From Clostridia bacterium (lineage in GTDB: Bacteria; Bacillota; Clostridia; Christensenellales; CAG-138): DNA of 64,000 bases. The translations under genes were made by a program, and so were the position numbers. Below are positions 47,372 to 56,492 of this stretch, in pieces. Position 1 is the stretch's first letter, and the number at the start of each line of letters is the position of its first letter. The DNA lies in NCBI GenBank assembly GCA_017541305.1, contig JAFXZJ010000041.1, forward strand, positions 62,001-126,000, read 5' to 3'. The notes beneath the pieces were generated by a model, which was given only the letters and a program-made list of their open reading frames with translations, searched no databases and was not told the origin of the DNA.

Positions 47372-47400
47372 AGAGGCCCCGCTCACGCGGGGCCTCCGGA
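47372..47400 (-). terminator. Terminator after the phage portal gene
   Basis: A perfect 10-bp stem GAGGCCCCGC/GCGGGGCCTC with a 4-base loop, then TTCTCGTG on the minus strand. Confidence 0.7.
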
Positions 47401-47404
47401 TCGA

Positions 47405-48949
47405 TCATCGCCGATCCTTCATAAGGCTCTTCGCCTGCTCCTTGCCCTCGAACACGATCATTTCAAGCCCCACCTCGGGAGTGATCATGCCGGTCTCGAC
47501 AAGGCGGAACACGGTGTCGTTATGCGCAATGGCGGAGAAGCCCGTTTCCTTCTGCACCTTGACGGTGACGCGGATGGATATGGGCATATCCTCCATGTTC
47601 ATCACCTGTCGGGCGGAGGTTTCGGCGCGCGCCGCGCCCTCGGGATCGGAGCGGTCGATATAGGTTTTGATGCAGCGAAGCCCCAGCGCGAACTGGCGCT
47701 CCAGCTCCAGCTCCTGCTCGACCGCCCTGCGGAACGCCGAATGCAGGCTCTTTGCCGCCATGCGGGCGCGCTTTGAGGATTTCTCCTGCAGCGCGGAGAT
47801 CGCCGTGCCGCTGGTGACGCCGTAATTCGTCATCCCGCGCGACCACTCGTTAGCGCCCGACTCCTCCTTGATCGAATCGCGCATGTCGGCGATGTACTGT
47901 ATGAGATAGCCGGGCAGGGGCGCTGTCTGGAACCAGGTGACGCCCGAGAGGTTGTCGCCCTTGTGCACCTCCTTTGACCAATCGCGCAGATCGTCTATAT
48001 CGAAGCCCGAAGCGCCCGTCACGAGCAGCTTGTTGTGCGAGGAAAGCAGCGCGTTCTTCATCACCATCTGGTCGAGCTTGTCGGAATAGCGCTGGCTGGT
48101 CTCGTACATATCCACAAAGCCATAGCCCAGGCAGGAGCCCCTTCGCGGGAAGAGCGCCGTCACCACAAACGGATACTTGCCGTGGCGGTAGATCCCCTCG
48201 GGAAATGCCTTTCGGCTGTCCTCGAGTATTTTTCCGCCGGCCATTTTGACCATATGCACGCGGTATTTCCCGCTTTTTGCGTCATACTCCCTGAGCCAGC
48301 CTTCAACCAGCATCACGCTCCTGTCATAGCGCGGAGTGAGGAGCCCGTCGCGGTCGAGATCCATGAAGAGACCGTCGTCGGAAAGCTCGGATGCCGCATC
48401 CGGATAGTGCTCGCCGAACCATTCGCGGGTGCGGCGGGCGAATTTGAATATCGCCCTGCCGTCCTGGATATCGCTCACGAGCGGATCGAAGAGTATGCTG
48501 CCCGCGTCGATATGACGGATATAGGCCGAGCCCATGCCGCCCTCGGCGGAAGGATCGTAGCCGATCTCCTGCACGCCGTAGCCGCCCACGAGCAGATCGT
48601 GCGTAAGCGCCCGGTATTCCTCGTCATACGCGCAGTTCAGGTGGTTCTCGCGGATCACGCGGGTGAGCGTTTCCGCAAGCTCGGTGTAAGAATTGCTGTC
48701 GGCGGTGATGACCGCCTCGGGCACGTACTCGTCAAGGTCGGCGCGAACATTTTCGATCGCGCTGTGTATGACGGGCGTTACGGGGCGCGGCTCATTGGGA
48801 TCGGTGACGGGCACGTCGAACCAGTGATCGCCGCGATAGATGGTCTCGCACCGTTCGAGCCTGGCGCGTTCCCCTGCATACGCCTCGTAGAATTCGCGGA
48901 AAAGGGCGTAAAGCCTGTCCGCTTCGGAAATATAAGCCTTGTTTTTCAT
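47405..48949 (-). CDS. Phage portal protein
   Basis: 514 residues. Pattern of P22-like/podovirus portals: an N-terminal YRGDHWFDVP segment, VGGYGVQEIGYDPSAEGGMG, ARRTREWFGEHYPDA, GYGFVDMYETSQRYSDKLDQ and a helical SGTAISALQEKSSKRARMAA stretch near 395. The portal forms the DNA entry ring of the capsid. The start is taken at 48949 with GAAAGGAA upstream; ATG 48976 lacks a site. It is 17 bases after terL and ends at a strong terminator. Confidence 0.88.
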   Translation of the reverse strand: MKNKAYISEADRLYALFREFYEAYAGERARLERCETIYRGDHWFDVPVTDPNEPRPVTPVIHSAIENVRADLDEYVPEAVITADSNSYTELAETLTRVIRENHLNCAYDEEYRALTHDLLVGGYGVQEIGYDPSAEGGMGSAYIRHIDAGSILFDPLVSDIQDGRAIFKFARRTREWFGEHYPDAASELSDDGLFMDLDRDGLLTPRYDRSVMLVEGWLREYDAKSGKYRVHMVKMAGGKILEDSRKAFPEGIYRHGKYPFVVTALFPRRGSCLGYGFVDMYETSQRYSDKLDQMVMKNALLSSHNKLLVTGASGFDIDDLRDWSKEVHKGDNLSGVTWFQTAPLPGYLIQYIADMRDSIKEESGANEWSRGMTNYGVTSGTAISALQEKSSKRARMAAKSLHSAFRRAVEQELELERQFALGLRCIKTYIDRSDPEGAARAETSARQVMNMEDMPISIRVTVKVQKETGFSAIAHNDTVFRLVETGMITPEVGLEMIVFEGKEQAKSLMKDRR

Positions 48950-48965
48950 ATTGTTCCTTTCAAAA

Positions 48966-50330
48966 TCAGCAGGCAAGATACCCGCCGCCTTCCTTTTTGT
49001 TAAGATCCAGGGGATCGAATGCGCTCCTTGTTTTTTTCGCCTTGGGCGGGACGGTTATCGGCCTGCTCATAAGCGCGTATCTGAGCGCTTCCGGCGCGTG
49101 ATCGTTTCCGTCGCGCGCGTCCTCACGCGAATGCTCGTCGTACTGAAGCACGGGCAGCTCGCGTATGAGGTTCACGCACTCGGGAAAGCACTGCCATTTG
49201 GGCAGCCCGTCGGAGGATACCGCCATGTAATCACGCACGCGCTGCCAGCCCGGTATGCGCGAATTGTCGGCGGGCGAGACCGGCATGCCGCTCTTCTGGA
49301 ACACCTCCGCAAGCGTTTCGCCCTCGAATCCGCCCCTGGTCACCATGGCCGCGCCCCTGTGCTGCCACAGATCGGGCGAGGCGACGGTATAGGCGATATC
49401 CTCGTTCCCGGTCAGCTCGATAACGCGCTTTGCCACCTCGCAGGCGCGCATCTGCCGCACGTACAGCTCGCGATAGGTCACCACACGCCCCTCGGGATCA
49501 ACGGCGTGCCACAGCACGCAGCACGGATCGTTATATCCCCAGTCCATAGAGCGGAACCTTTTGTAATACGAGGGGATCTCGAAGGGCTCGATCACGTGTC
49601 TTTCGCGTGAGAATTCGCGGAAGAACTGCCCCGCGTGCACGTCCCAGTCGCCGTCAAGATGCGCCCGCCGCAGATCCTCGGGCAGCGCCATAAGTTGGCG
49701 CACATAGCCCGGATCGGCATTCAGCAGCACCTTGTTGTCGGTCAGCTTGGCGGGTATGAACACGTAATCCTCCGCCCGCTCGCCGTCCCTGTAATCACGG
49801 TCGATGAACAGGCGCTTCACCCATGCGTGCCCCACATTGCCGGGGTTGCAGGTGTAATACATCCTCGGCGTAAAGCCCGTGCGCGCCGTGCGGTTGCAGG
49901 TAGTCAAAAACTGCTGCTGTTCCTCGGTGAAATGCGTTGCCTCCTCCATACCGATGACCGCGTATTCCTGCCCCTGATACTGATAAACGTCCCCCGCGGT
50001 GTCGCAATAGCCCAGCTTTATGCGCGAACCGTTGGGAAAATCGAACACCCTTTCCGTCGCGCTGTATTTCGCAAAGCCGTTAAGCTCCCTTCTCAAGGGG
50101 ATCAGGTGGTTTTCACGAAGCTCCGGAAGCGTGCGCCTCAGGAGCAGTATGTTAAGATCGGGGTAAGTCATCGCAAGCAGCACCAGCTTTCGGCGCATCG
50201 CCCAGCTTTTGCCGCCTCCCCTTGCCCCTCCGTAAGCCGTGTGCCGCGCCCGCGAAAGGAAGAATTCCCTCTGCCGCGGGTTAGGCCGGCCGTAAAGCAC
50301 AAGATTCCTTAATTTGATCACTTCCTTCAT
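48966..50330 (-). CDS. terL: Phage terminase large subunit
   Basis: About 454 residues. ATPase domain: Walker A GGARGGGKSW, LLRRTLPELRENHL, Walker B-type AVIGMEEATHFT. Nuclease domain: SMDWGYNDPCCVLWHAV, and a late NDHAPEALRYAL acidic patch. It cuts and packages phage DNA. The start is uncertain: ATG 50330 is chosen. GTG about 60 bases later has AAGGAA upstream, and an ATG at 50366 lacks a site. No small subunit is visible next to it. Confidence 0.9.
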   Translation of the reverse strand: MKEVIKLRNLVLYGRPNPRQREFFLSRARHTAYGGARGGGKSWAMRRKLVLLAMTYPDLNILLLRRTLPELRENHLIPLRRELNGFAKYSATERVFDFPNGSRIKLGYCDTAGDVYQYQGQEYAVIGMEEATHFTEEQQQFLTTCNRTARTGFTPRMYYTCNPGNVGHAWVKRLFIDRDYRDGERAEDYVFIPAKLTDNKVLLNADPGYVRQLMALPEDLRRAHLDGDWDVHAGQFFREFSRERHVIEPFEIPSYYKRFRSMDWGYNDPCCVLWHAVDPEGRVVTYRELYVRQMRACEVAKRVIELTGNEDIAYTVASPDLWQHRGAAMVTRGGFEGETLAEVFQKSGMPVSPADNSRIPGWQRVRDYMAVSSDGLPKWQCFPECVNLIRELPVLQYDEHSREDARDGNDHAPEALRYALMSRPITVPPKAKKTRSAFDPLDLNKKEGGGYLAC

Positions 50331-50400
50331 ATCCGGCTTGCAAACGCGCCCCTTTTGCGGTATCATAATTAAAGCTTATCACAGGAAGAAAGAGCTTTTT

Positions 50401-51378
50401 ATGACCGAAAAGAGAGATTCCCGCGTAAGGGGCGTCGTCTGCGTGATACTCGCGTCGATGTGCTATGGCATTACGCCGATACTTTCGAACACCGCATTGA
50501 AGGGCGGTCTGCCGGGCGATTTCCTCGCCCGAATATTCGGGCAGGCCCCCGCTTTCATGCTGCTCGATCCTAAAAACGCCATGCCGAACGAATCCGTCGT
50601 GGGCTTCGGGATGGCTATCGCCTGCGTGTTCTCGCTCATAACTTGCCTCATCGGGCGAAAAACGCTCAGGGTCACCCGGCGGCAGGCGATCGAGATGGCG
50701 GCCTACGGCGGCGGCGGATTCACGGCAACCATGCTGCTGATATCATACGCCTACCTTTGCATCCCGCCGGGAACGACCATCGTTTTGAACTTCACCTATC
50801 CGATACTCGTGGCGGTGATATCCGCGATACTCTTCAAGGAAAAGCTCCGTCTGCCCGGCTGGATCGCGCTTGTGATCGCCATAATCGGCATAGCGCTCAT
50901 ATCCGGCCTGGGCGCTTCGGGAAGCTCCGCTCTGGGCAGCGATCCCGGCCTTGGAATACCCCTTGCGCTGCTGTCCGGCCTTGCTTACGCCGTCTATTTC
51001 CTTGCGGGAAGGCACGCTTCCTACGCCGGGCTCGATACCGCCGCGGCCAATTTCTATATCACCGGCTCCGCCGCGCTGCTCTGCTTCGGCATCGCTTTTG
51101 TCACGGGCCGTTTTCGTCTGCCGCCCACGGGCTTTTTGTGGCTCGTGCTGCTTTCAAGCGGCATACTGGGCTATATCGTGGGCTTAAGGCTCCTGCTTGT
51201 GGGGATAAGGCTTTTGGGCTCCACCCCCGCCGCCGCGCTCAACACGCTCGAGCCCGTATTCGCCTCGATAACCAGCATGCTCGTTTTCGGCGAAGCCATG
51301 TCAAGCATGAAAACATCAGGCGCGGCGCTCGTGCTCGTCGGCGCCCTCATCAGCATACTCTCCATGCGAAGGAGCTGA
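50401..51378 (+). CDS. EamA/DMT-family transporter
   Basis: 325 residues with ten hydrophobic segments. Two EamA repeats: CVILASMCYGITPILSNTAL at the start and PLALLSGLAYAVYFLAGRHA in the middle, with STPAAALNTLEPVFASI in the last part, the typical EamA signature. A small-metabolite exporter or importer by family. It sits inside the phage module on the opposite strand. The 3' end overlaps the holin gene by 63 bases. The ATG at 50401 follows AGGAAGAAAGAG; the upstream in-frame start is rejected. Confidence 0.88.
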   Translation: MTEKRDSRVRGVVCVILASMCYGITPILSNTALKGGLPGDFLARIFGQAPAFMLLDPKNAMPNESVVGFGMAIACVFSLITCLIGRKTLRVTRRQAIEMAAYGGGGFTATMLLISYAYLCIPPGTTIVLNFTYPILVAVISAILFKEKLRLPGWIALVIAIIGIALISGLGASGSSALGSDPGLGIPLALLSGLAYAVYFLAGRHASYAGLDTAAANFYITGSAALLCFGIAFVTGRFRLPPTGFLWLVLLSSGILGYIVGLRLLLVGIRLLGSTPAAALNTLEPVFASITSMLVFGEAMSSMKTSGAALVLVGALISILSMRRS

Positions 51379-51654
51379 TTTTTTGCCCCTGTCGGAGAGC
51401 GCGTCGAAGCTTCCGTTTGCCGCCAGCGCAACCACAACCGCGTTGACGGGTATCAGCGCCGCCTCCTGCCAGCAGGAGAAGCCGTGCGCAAAGCCCGCGC
51501 CGAGCATTATGACGAGTGCGAGCAGATAGCTTATCACCCTGGTCGGCAGCCTGTCCAACCACCTAACGCCCTTCAAAAACTGCGTGATGAGCGTGACGGC
51601 AAGCGTTGCCCCCGAATAGGTCAGGAGCATTTCCGAATCGAAAAAGCTGTCCAT
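51316..51654 (-). CDS. Phage holin-like membrane protein
   Basis: 112 residues. Three hydrophobic segments: YSGATLAVTLITQFLKG, ISYLLALVIMLGAGFAHG and AALIPVNAVVVALAANGSFD, then a charged tail. The LTYSGATLAVTLITQFLKG...RLPTRVISYLLAL pattern matches holins of clostridial phages. It lies 9 bases after the endolysin gene, as expected for a lysis cassette. The gene end overlaps the transporter on the other strand. Confidence 0.75.
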   Translation of the reverse strand: MDSFFDSEMLLTYSGATLAVTLITQFLKGVRWLDRLPTRVISYLLALVIMLGAGFAHGFSCWQEAALIPVNAVVVALAANGSFDALSDRGKKSAPSHGEYADEGADEHERRA

Positions 51655-51663
51655 ACTTCCTCC

Positions 51664-52428
51664 TTATTTGATCCCCAGCATGCTCTCAGCATGCGCCAGC
51701 ACGAACGACTTGACGCCGTTTAACGTCACCCTGCCGCAGCGGCCGTCGGCCGTCCCGCAGTAATAGCCCAGCGAATTCAGCGCCTTCTGCAGATTCTCTA
51801 TGCATTCGCCCTGTATCATGGGGCGTTTCAGCTCGAGCAGCACGGGCTCGTCGCGGAATTCCTCGTCATACGAGAGCTTTGCCGAAACAAGTCCCCGGTG
51901 CGTCCACGGGCGTTCGGAAAGCTTAGTCACCACAACGCCGTATCTTATGCCCCTTGCCTCGACCGCAAGGGGTTCGCCGTTCAGGAAGCCGCATACGAAG
52001 CCCACGTGCGACATGCGTCCCTCGCTGTTCATATAGAAGAGCGCCTCGCCGAGCTCGTATTTGCGCTCGACTTCCTCGATGCGTCCCCTTTCCGAGCACC
52101 ACGCGCTGTAACAGTAGTTAGCTGTGACGTCGGCGCCCAGGAAACAGTCAAGCAGTCCCTGGCAGTCCGTCGCCCTGCGCGACAGGGCGACCCAGTTTTC
52201 GGTCACACGGGCATACGCCTCGGGCGACCAGCCCTTCTTTTTGTAAAAATTCTCATAACGCTCGGCAAGGAGCGCGTCAGAGACCTTGTTACCCGTTGTT
52301 CCATACAGGTATTCCCAGGGCTCCGTGCCGCATTCGTCGGGCGAAACAGGCAGATGGGCGCCCTCGGGTATGCTCTCGCGCTTGGCGTGCGTCAGTGCGA
52401 AAATGATAAAATCCCTTGCGTTTTTCAC
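51664..52428 (-). CDS. Phage endolysin, NlpC/P60-like with peptidoglycan-binding domain
   Basis: 254 residues. The N-terminal part is NlpC/P60-like: RRATDCQGLLDC (Cys nucleophile) and MSHVGFVCGFLNGEPLAVE with the partner His. The C-terminal 60 residues (CIENLQKALNSLGYYCGTAD) are a peptidoglycan-binding domain. Cleaves peptide bonds in the cell wall during lysis. The start is GTG 52428, with AAGGAAGGAAC upstream. A longer reading frame upstream has no start site and overlaps the neighbour. Confidence 0.8.
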   Translation of the reverse strand: MKNARDFIIFALTHAKRESIPEGAHLPVSPDECGTEPWEYLYGTTGNKVSDALLAERYENFYKKKGWSPEAYARVTENWVALSRRATDCQGLLDCFLGADVTANYCYSAWCSERGRIEEVERKYELGEALFYMNSEGRMSHVGFVCGFLNGEPLAVEARGIRYGVVVTKLSERPWTHRGLVSAKLSYDEEFRDEPVLLELKRPMIQGECIENLQKALNSLGYYCGTADGRCGRVTLNGVKSFVLAHAESMLGIK

Positions 52429-52490
52429 AGTTCCTTCCTTTCGTTCCCGTTCCCGCGGAGCCCCCGAAAAGGGGCTCCGCGTTGCTTTTG

Positions 52491-53687
52491 TCAACCGACG
52501 TTCCTGCCCTGCAGCCTGATCGTCATGCCGGATCCGAACCGGCCCGCATCGGTGCCGGCGCTTATGGTGACCGCGGAGTATTTCGCGTTGTTCCCCAGCT
52601 TCAAAAAGGCCTTCTGCGGAGTCCTTACCGTTGCGAAAGCGGTCGAGGCGTCGGTGCTGCCGCATTCCCTCTCGTAAAGCGCAAAGCCCTCCTCCATCCT
52701 TCTGAGGTTGACTATGCACATATTGTCAGCCGGGACCGCGACGTCCTTCAGCATAAAGTTGGAATCCTTTACGGCATTGGAAGAGCCGTTGACGGATATG
52801 TGTGCGATGGTGGAGTTTTTCATCGTTCCCACCAACACGAGCCTCAGCTCGTCCCACTCGAAGGGCGCGCCGCTCGAATCCGAATCGAGCGTAAAGCCGC
52901 TCACGTCGGAGCTGAGCGAAAGCGTCTTCAAGTCCGTCCAGGGGTTGTCGAAGGCCAGCTTCTTCCAAACGAAGCTCGGTTCGCCGGCGCTTATGGCCAT
53001 ATCGGTACAGATATAGGCCGCATTCCCGTTCCTCACAACGTACACCCTGCCCACGCTGTCGCCGTCGGCGCCCGTGGGCGCGCTGTTCACGGCCTTGATC
53101 CCCACGCCGGCATAAGCTATATGCTCCTCGAGCGCGGCGCCCCTCAGGGCCTCGGCTATGATCCTTTCGGCCTCGGCAGCCGCTCTTTCGGCCTCGGCGG
53201 CCTGCCTTGCGGCCTCAGCCGCCTCGACCTCCGCGAGGAATTCCGAAAGCGTCGGAAGCTGGGGCATGGCGTGGATCGCATCGTCGTTCAGCATCGCCGC
53301 GCGGCACCTGAAATTGAACTTTGCGGTGGTGACCAGCACGTCCTCGCTGCCCATGCCCGATGATCTGTCCGCCGTGGAGGAATAAAGCTGAAGCTCGCAT
53401 TCCACCAGGCCGGGCGCGAACGATGACGGCGCCAGCGCGATCGTGATATTGCTTCCGTCGAGCGTCACCGAGCCGTCCTCGCTGTCCTGCACCGAAACGC
53501 CCCTGGCGGAAGAGAACACCGCCATCACGCGCAGGCCGGATACCGATACCGCTTCGCCGTCATCGGTGAGCGAGATCGCAAGCACGTTGCCCGTGTCGCC
53601 GTCCACGACCTCGATATCACGCTTGCCGCAGGGGCGTTTGAGGTCGAGCGGCAGCTCGAATTCCTTTAATTGGGTATTGCCCGCCAT
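52491..53687 (-). CDS. Phage receptor-binding/baseplate-like protein
   Basis: 398 residues. The N-terminal 140 is a beta domain (FELPLDLKRPCGKRDIEVVD, ISLTDDGEAVSVSGLRVMAV) like the BppU-type N-terminal of siphovirus baseplate proteins. Then a short alanine/glutamate coiled-coil (AEVEAAEAARQAAEAERAAA, about 150-180), then a C-terminal beta domain with no match. It would be a trimeric tail spike or fibre. It overlaps the upstream gene by 22 bases. Confidence 0.6.
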   Translation of the reverse strand: MAGNTQLKEFELPLDLKRPCGKRDIEVVDGDTGNVLAISLTDDGEAVSVSGLRVMAVFSSARGVSVQDSEDGSVTLDGSNITIALAPSSFAPGLVECELQLYSSTADRSSGMGSEDVLVTTAKFNFRCRAAMLNDDAIHAMPQLPTLSEFLAEVEAAEAARQAAEAERAAAEAERIIAEALRGAALEEHIAYAGVGIKAVNSAPTGADGDSVGRVYVVRNGNAAYICTDMAISAGEPSFVWKKLAFDNPWTDLKTLSLSSDVSGFTLDSDSSGAPFEWDELRLVLVGTMKNSTIAHISVNGSSNAVKDSNFMLKDVAVPADNMCIVNLRRMEEGFALYERECGSTDASTAFATVRTPQKAFLKLGNNAKYSAVTISAGTDAGRFGSGMTIRLQGRNVG

Positions 53688-54706
53688 CGTTCAACGCCTC
53701 CCAACGGACCGTAGTATATGGCCGAGCCCGAAAGGCCGCCTTCGGTCATGTACTCGTTGTAAAGATCCTCGTAATCCGTCTGCGGCAGATTGTACTGCAC
53801 CTGCCAGCGGCGCAGCCTCCACGTCCTCTGGTCGCTCGTGAAGAACATATAGCGTTCGGAGGGTGAAAGCCCCTTCAAATACGAGGCGTACTGGTTATAG
53901 GTCGCGTTCGAGGAAAGATAGGAATAATCCCCGTCATACCATTTGCCGTCGAAATACGCGCCGTTCTTGTTGTGCCCGTAGCGGGGGCCTTCGTCCTTTG
54001 ATGAGCCGCCCGAGCCCGAGGATCGGGACGAGCTCCTTGAGCCCGAGGAGCTTCTTCCGCCGGACGATCTTGCCGCGGCGGATATCAGCGCCGCTTCCCT
54101 CTGCGCGGCGATCGTCATGCGCGTCCTTTCAAGCTCGCCCTCGATCTGCTGCATTGCCGTGAGCGCCTTGTAAAGATACTCCGCCATCGACGATGAATAC
54201 TCGCCCTCGAGCCTTATCACGTCGGAATCGGCGGAGGCGCGCTGCCTGTCCTTCATCGAGGAGATATAGCTCGAGCCGCCCATGCCGCGCGCATATGCGT
54301 CGGCGTCGATCTCGGCCATGTTCTCACGCGCCTTGCGCTCCCTTGCGGCGATCGCCTCGTCGACCGACGGACGAAGGAAGCTTTCGAACAGCCCGTAGAG
54401 GGATTCGAAAGTGGGTATGCTCGTGAGCCCGTAGGACGCGAGCTTATCGTGCAGTGCGCCGTAAAGCTCGGACAACCCCTTGTCAAGGTCGTATTCCGCC
54501 TTCTTGGGCTGCGGAGCCGCTCCGTTCCCCGCGTCGCCGCCCTTGGGCGCCGCCTCGGCGCCGCTGTTCACGCTGAACGAGGGCTCCCTGCCGCCCGCCT
54601 CCGCGGCCCCGGCGCCGGGCTCCTTGTCCCGGCGCGGGTTTTCCTGTTCCTCAAGGTCGGAGAAGGGCTTGCGGGCGGTCCTGAAGCTGAGTCTGAACCT
54701 GCTCAT
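53666..54706 (-). CDS. Phage-module protein of unknown function
   Basis: 346 residues. The N-terminal 70 is low complexity (AGAAEAGGREPSFSVNSGAE), followed by a helical middle (DLDKGLSELYGALHDKLASY, IDADAYARGMGG), a Ser/Gly/Arg-rich stretch (RSSSGSRSSSRSSGSGGSS, about 218-240) and a Tyr-rich end (YYGPLGGVERW). It sits directly after the capsid gene, where head-completion or connector proteins are usual, but no motif confirms it. The 22-base overlap with the next gene suggests coupling. Confidence 0.65.
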   Translation of the reverse strand: MSRFRLSFRTARKPFSDLEEQENPRRDKEPGAGAAEAGGREPSFSVNSGAEAAPKGGDAGNGAAPQPKKAEYDLDKGLSELYGALHDKLASYGLTSIPTFESLYGLFESFLRPSVDEAIAARERKARENMAEIDADAYARGMGGSSYISSMKDRQRASADSDVIRLEGEYSSSMAEYLYKALTAMQQIEGELERTRMTIAAQREAALISAAARSSGGRSSSGSRSSSRSSGSGGSSKDEGPRYGHNKNGAYFDGKWYDGDYSYLSSNATYNQYASYLKGLSPSERYMFFTSDQRTWRLRRWQVQYNLPQTDYEDLYNEYMTEGGLSGSAIYYGPLGGVERWRAIPN

Positions 54707-54724
54707 TTTGCCGCCCCCCTGCCG

Positions 54725-55933
54725 TCAGGAAACGGTGTGCTCGATCTTGACGAGCCAGAGATCGTTGAGTATCACCGCCGCGTAGGCCGTGACCTTGGCG
54801 CCTACGGTCGCGCGCTGATCGAGGGGATCGGCGGTGCCGGAGGAGCCGTGGGGCTTGACTATGAGCTGCACTGCGCCCTTGCCGTCAACGTCCACAACGC
54901 CGTAAGCGTCCTTGCCGAACACGAGCGCGGCGTGAACGGGCAGCGCCGCCTTTGTGGAAGAGTCGACCGCGCCCGCGTCCTTCGACCAAACTATCGCGTT
55001 GGCCGTGAGAGAGGCCGCGGCGGAGAGCTTGACGGTGTTGTTTGCGGCGTTAAAGGAGCCGGTGGAGGCGAGCGTGTATTCGTCGGAGCCTATCATGATC
55101 TTGTTGCCGCCCTTGGAAAGATACGCGGCCTCGGCTTCGGTGGGAGCGTTCTTCAGAACGAAAGTGGTCGTGCTGCTGGTGGCGGACTTGACGGCGTTGA
55201 GCACGGACTGCTCATACACCTTTGCCTCGGTGCTCTCCACGAACACCACGCCATAGAGCCTGCCGATCTCGCCGGAATAGATGGCCTCCGCGTTGGAATA
55301 GGCGGAAACGTTCTTCCAGTTCTCGTCGTTCTGCAGATCGAATGTAGCCTCGGGAGAACAGATGCATACGAAATGCGGCTGGCGGCCGTCTTCGCAGAAG
55401 GGGCGCGCCTTGTTCCTCTTAAGGGTGCGCACGGCCTTCCTTATCTCCTCCACGGTAAGCTTGTCGTCGGCGGTCAGCTCAATGCGGCCCGCCGCGCCGC
55501 CCGCGTACTGCACGTTGGTCGTGGCGCACATGGCGTCCCTGGTCACCCACTCCACCACGGTGCCTATCTGCTCGCCGAGCAGCTCCGCGGAATCGTTTAT
55601 CACGGAATCATAGGCGGTGAGGTCGAGCAGGTCGGATACCTCGACGTAAGCGCCGTACTGCTTTACGGTCGCCTCCACGTTGGACTGCGAAAGGGACTGT
55701 CCGGTGGGGGTTTCTCCCTCTGTCAGCCCATTTACGGCCGCATTGGGATCAAAAAGGTTCCATCTGCGGAAATTGACGTGGCTGCCGCTGTTGCGGGGCA
55801 CGGGGCGCTTCTGGCCGAATTCGGCGTGCACGAACCTTGTTTTTGCGCTCTCCAGGAGTTGCCTGTCGTAATAGGTCACGGGGAAATTCCCGCCTGCGTT
55901 CATTGTTGCGATGGTGTTGATATTGCCTGCCAT
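54725..55933 (-). CDS. Major capsid protein, N4-gp56 family
   Basis: 402 residues. The N-terminal pattern YYDRQLLESAKTRFVHAEFG, QKRPVPRNSGSHVNFRRW, LTEGETPTGQSLSQSNVEA, VKQYGAYVEVSDLLDLTAYD and INDSAELLGEQIGTVVEWVT is that of the N4-gp56-type capsid family. The centre contains LYGVVFVESTEAKVYEQS. It builds the icosahedral shell. 25 bases upstream is a small scaffold-like protein. Confidence 0.93.
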   Translation of the reverse strand: MAGNINTIATMNAGGNFPVTYYDRQLLESAKTRFVHAEFGQKRPVPRNSGSHVNFRRWNLFDPNAAVNGLTEGETPTGQSLSQSNVEATVKQYGAYVEVSDLLDLTAYDSVINDSAELLGEQIGTVVEWVTRDAMCATTNVQYAGGAAGRIELTADDKLTVEEIRKAVRTLKRNKARPFCEDGRQPHFVCICSPEATFDLQNDENWKNVSAYSNAEAIYSGEIGRLYGVVFVESTEAKVYEQSVLNAVKSATSSTTTFVLKNAPTEAEAAYLSKGGNKIMIGSDEYTLASTGSFNAANNTVKLSAAASLTANAIVWSKDAGAVDSSTKAALPVHAALVFGKDAYGVVDVDGKGAVQLIVKPHGSSGTADPLDQRATVGAKVTAYAAVILNDLWLVKIEHTVS

Positions 55934-55957
55934 TTTCTTTTTTCCTTTCCTTATCGA

Positions 55958-56392
55958 TTAAAGTCTGATCCTTTTGCCGTCCGCGGCAGCCTTCTTCAAA
56001 AGCTTCTTGAGCCTTGCAAACTGCTCGGCGGACATCTCGGAGTAATCCATGGGCTCGGCGTTCGCCGCGCCCGCCTTCATGGGCACGGGCATGCGCGCGT
56101 CATCCCCAAAGGGGTTCACGCCGTCCTCGTCCCCGCGCAGCATACCGCGCACGTCATCCGCGGCCTCGGGCTTTTCCACGCGCTTGGGGCCGTGCTCCAT
56201 GCCGTTCCACTCACCCAGCAGCGCGTCCACAAGCTCGTCCTCGCTCACTCCCTCCACGCCGCCAAGCGTTTTGAGCAGCGCCGAGCCGAGCCTTTCGGCG
56301 GCGCTCGGCTTGTAAGCTTCCTTCTCCCCTGCCTCGGGCTCCGGCTTTGCGCCCATCAGGTCGAGCATCTGCTTCAAACTGTTCTTCTTCAT
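55958..56392 (-). CDS. Small acidic/helical protein upstream of capsid (scaffold-like)
   Basis: 144 residues: charged, Ala/Glu-rich, no signal or membrane segment, with a C-terminal Lys-rich helix (EQFARLKKLLKKAAADGKRI). Size and position before the capsid gene fit a scaffold or head-decoration protein, which is inference. Ribosome site AAGGAGG. It is the first gene of the phage structural operon, after a leader with terminator. Confidence 0.6.
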   Translation of the reverse strand: MKKNSLKQMLDLMGAKPEPEAGEKEAYKPSAAERLGSALLKTLGGVEGVSEDELVDALLGEWNGMEHGPKRVEKPEAADDVRGMLRGDEDGVNPFGDDARMPVPMKAGAANAEPMDYSEMSAEQFARLKKLLKKAAADGKRIRL

Positions 56393-56420
56393 TTGTTCCT
56401 CCTTATGGTTTTTGGATAAA

Positions 56421-56486
56421 AAGAAGCAAGCGGGGGCGTTTTTTGCGGATCACCGCTCAAAACGCTCACGTCAACGCTTGCTTCAC
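56421..56486 (-). terminator. Leader attenuator of the phage operon
   Basis: On the minus strand, GAAGCAAGCG (56484-56475) pairs with CGCTTGCTTC (56432-56423), with an inner GCGTTTT/AAAACGC-like and GCGG/CCGC stem, followed by TTTTTATCC. It begins about 10 bases after the transcription start and precedes the ribosome site of the first gene, so it would stop most transcripts at about 75 bases. Confidence 0.75.
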
Positions 56487-56492
56487 AATAAT

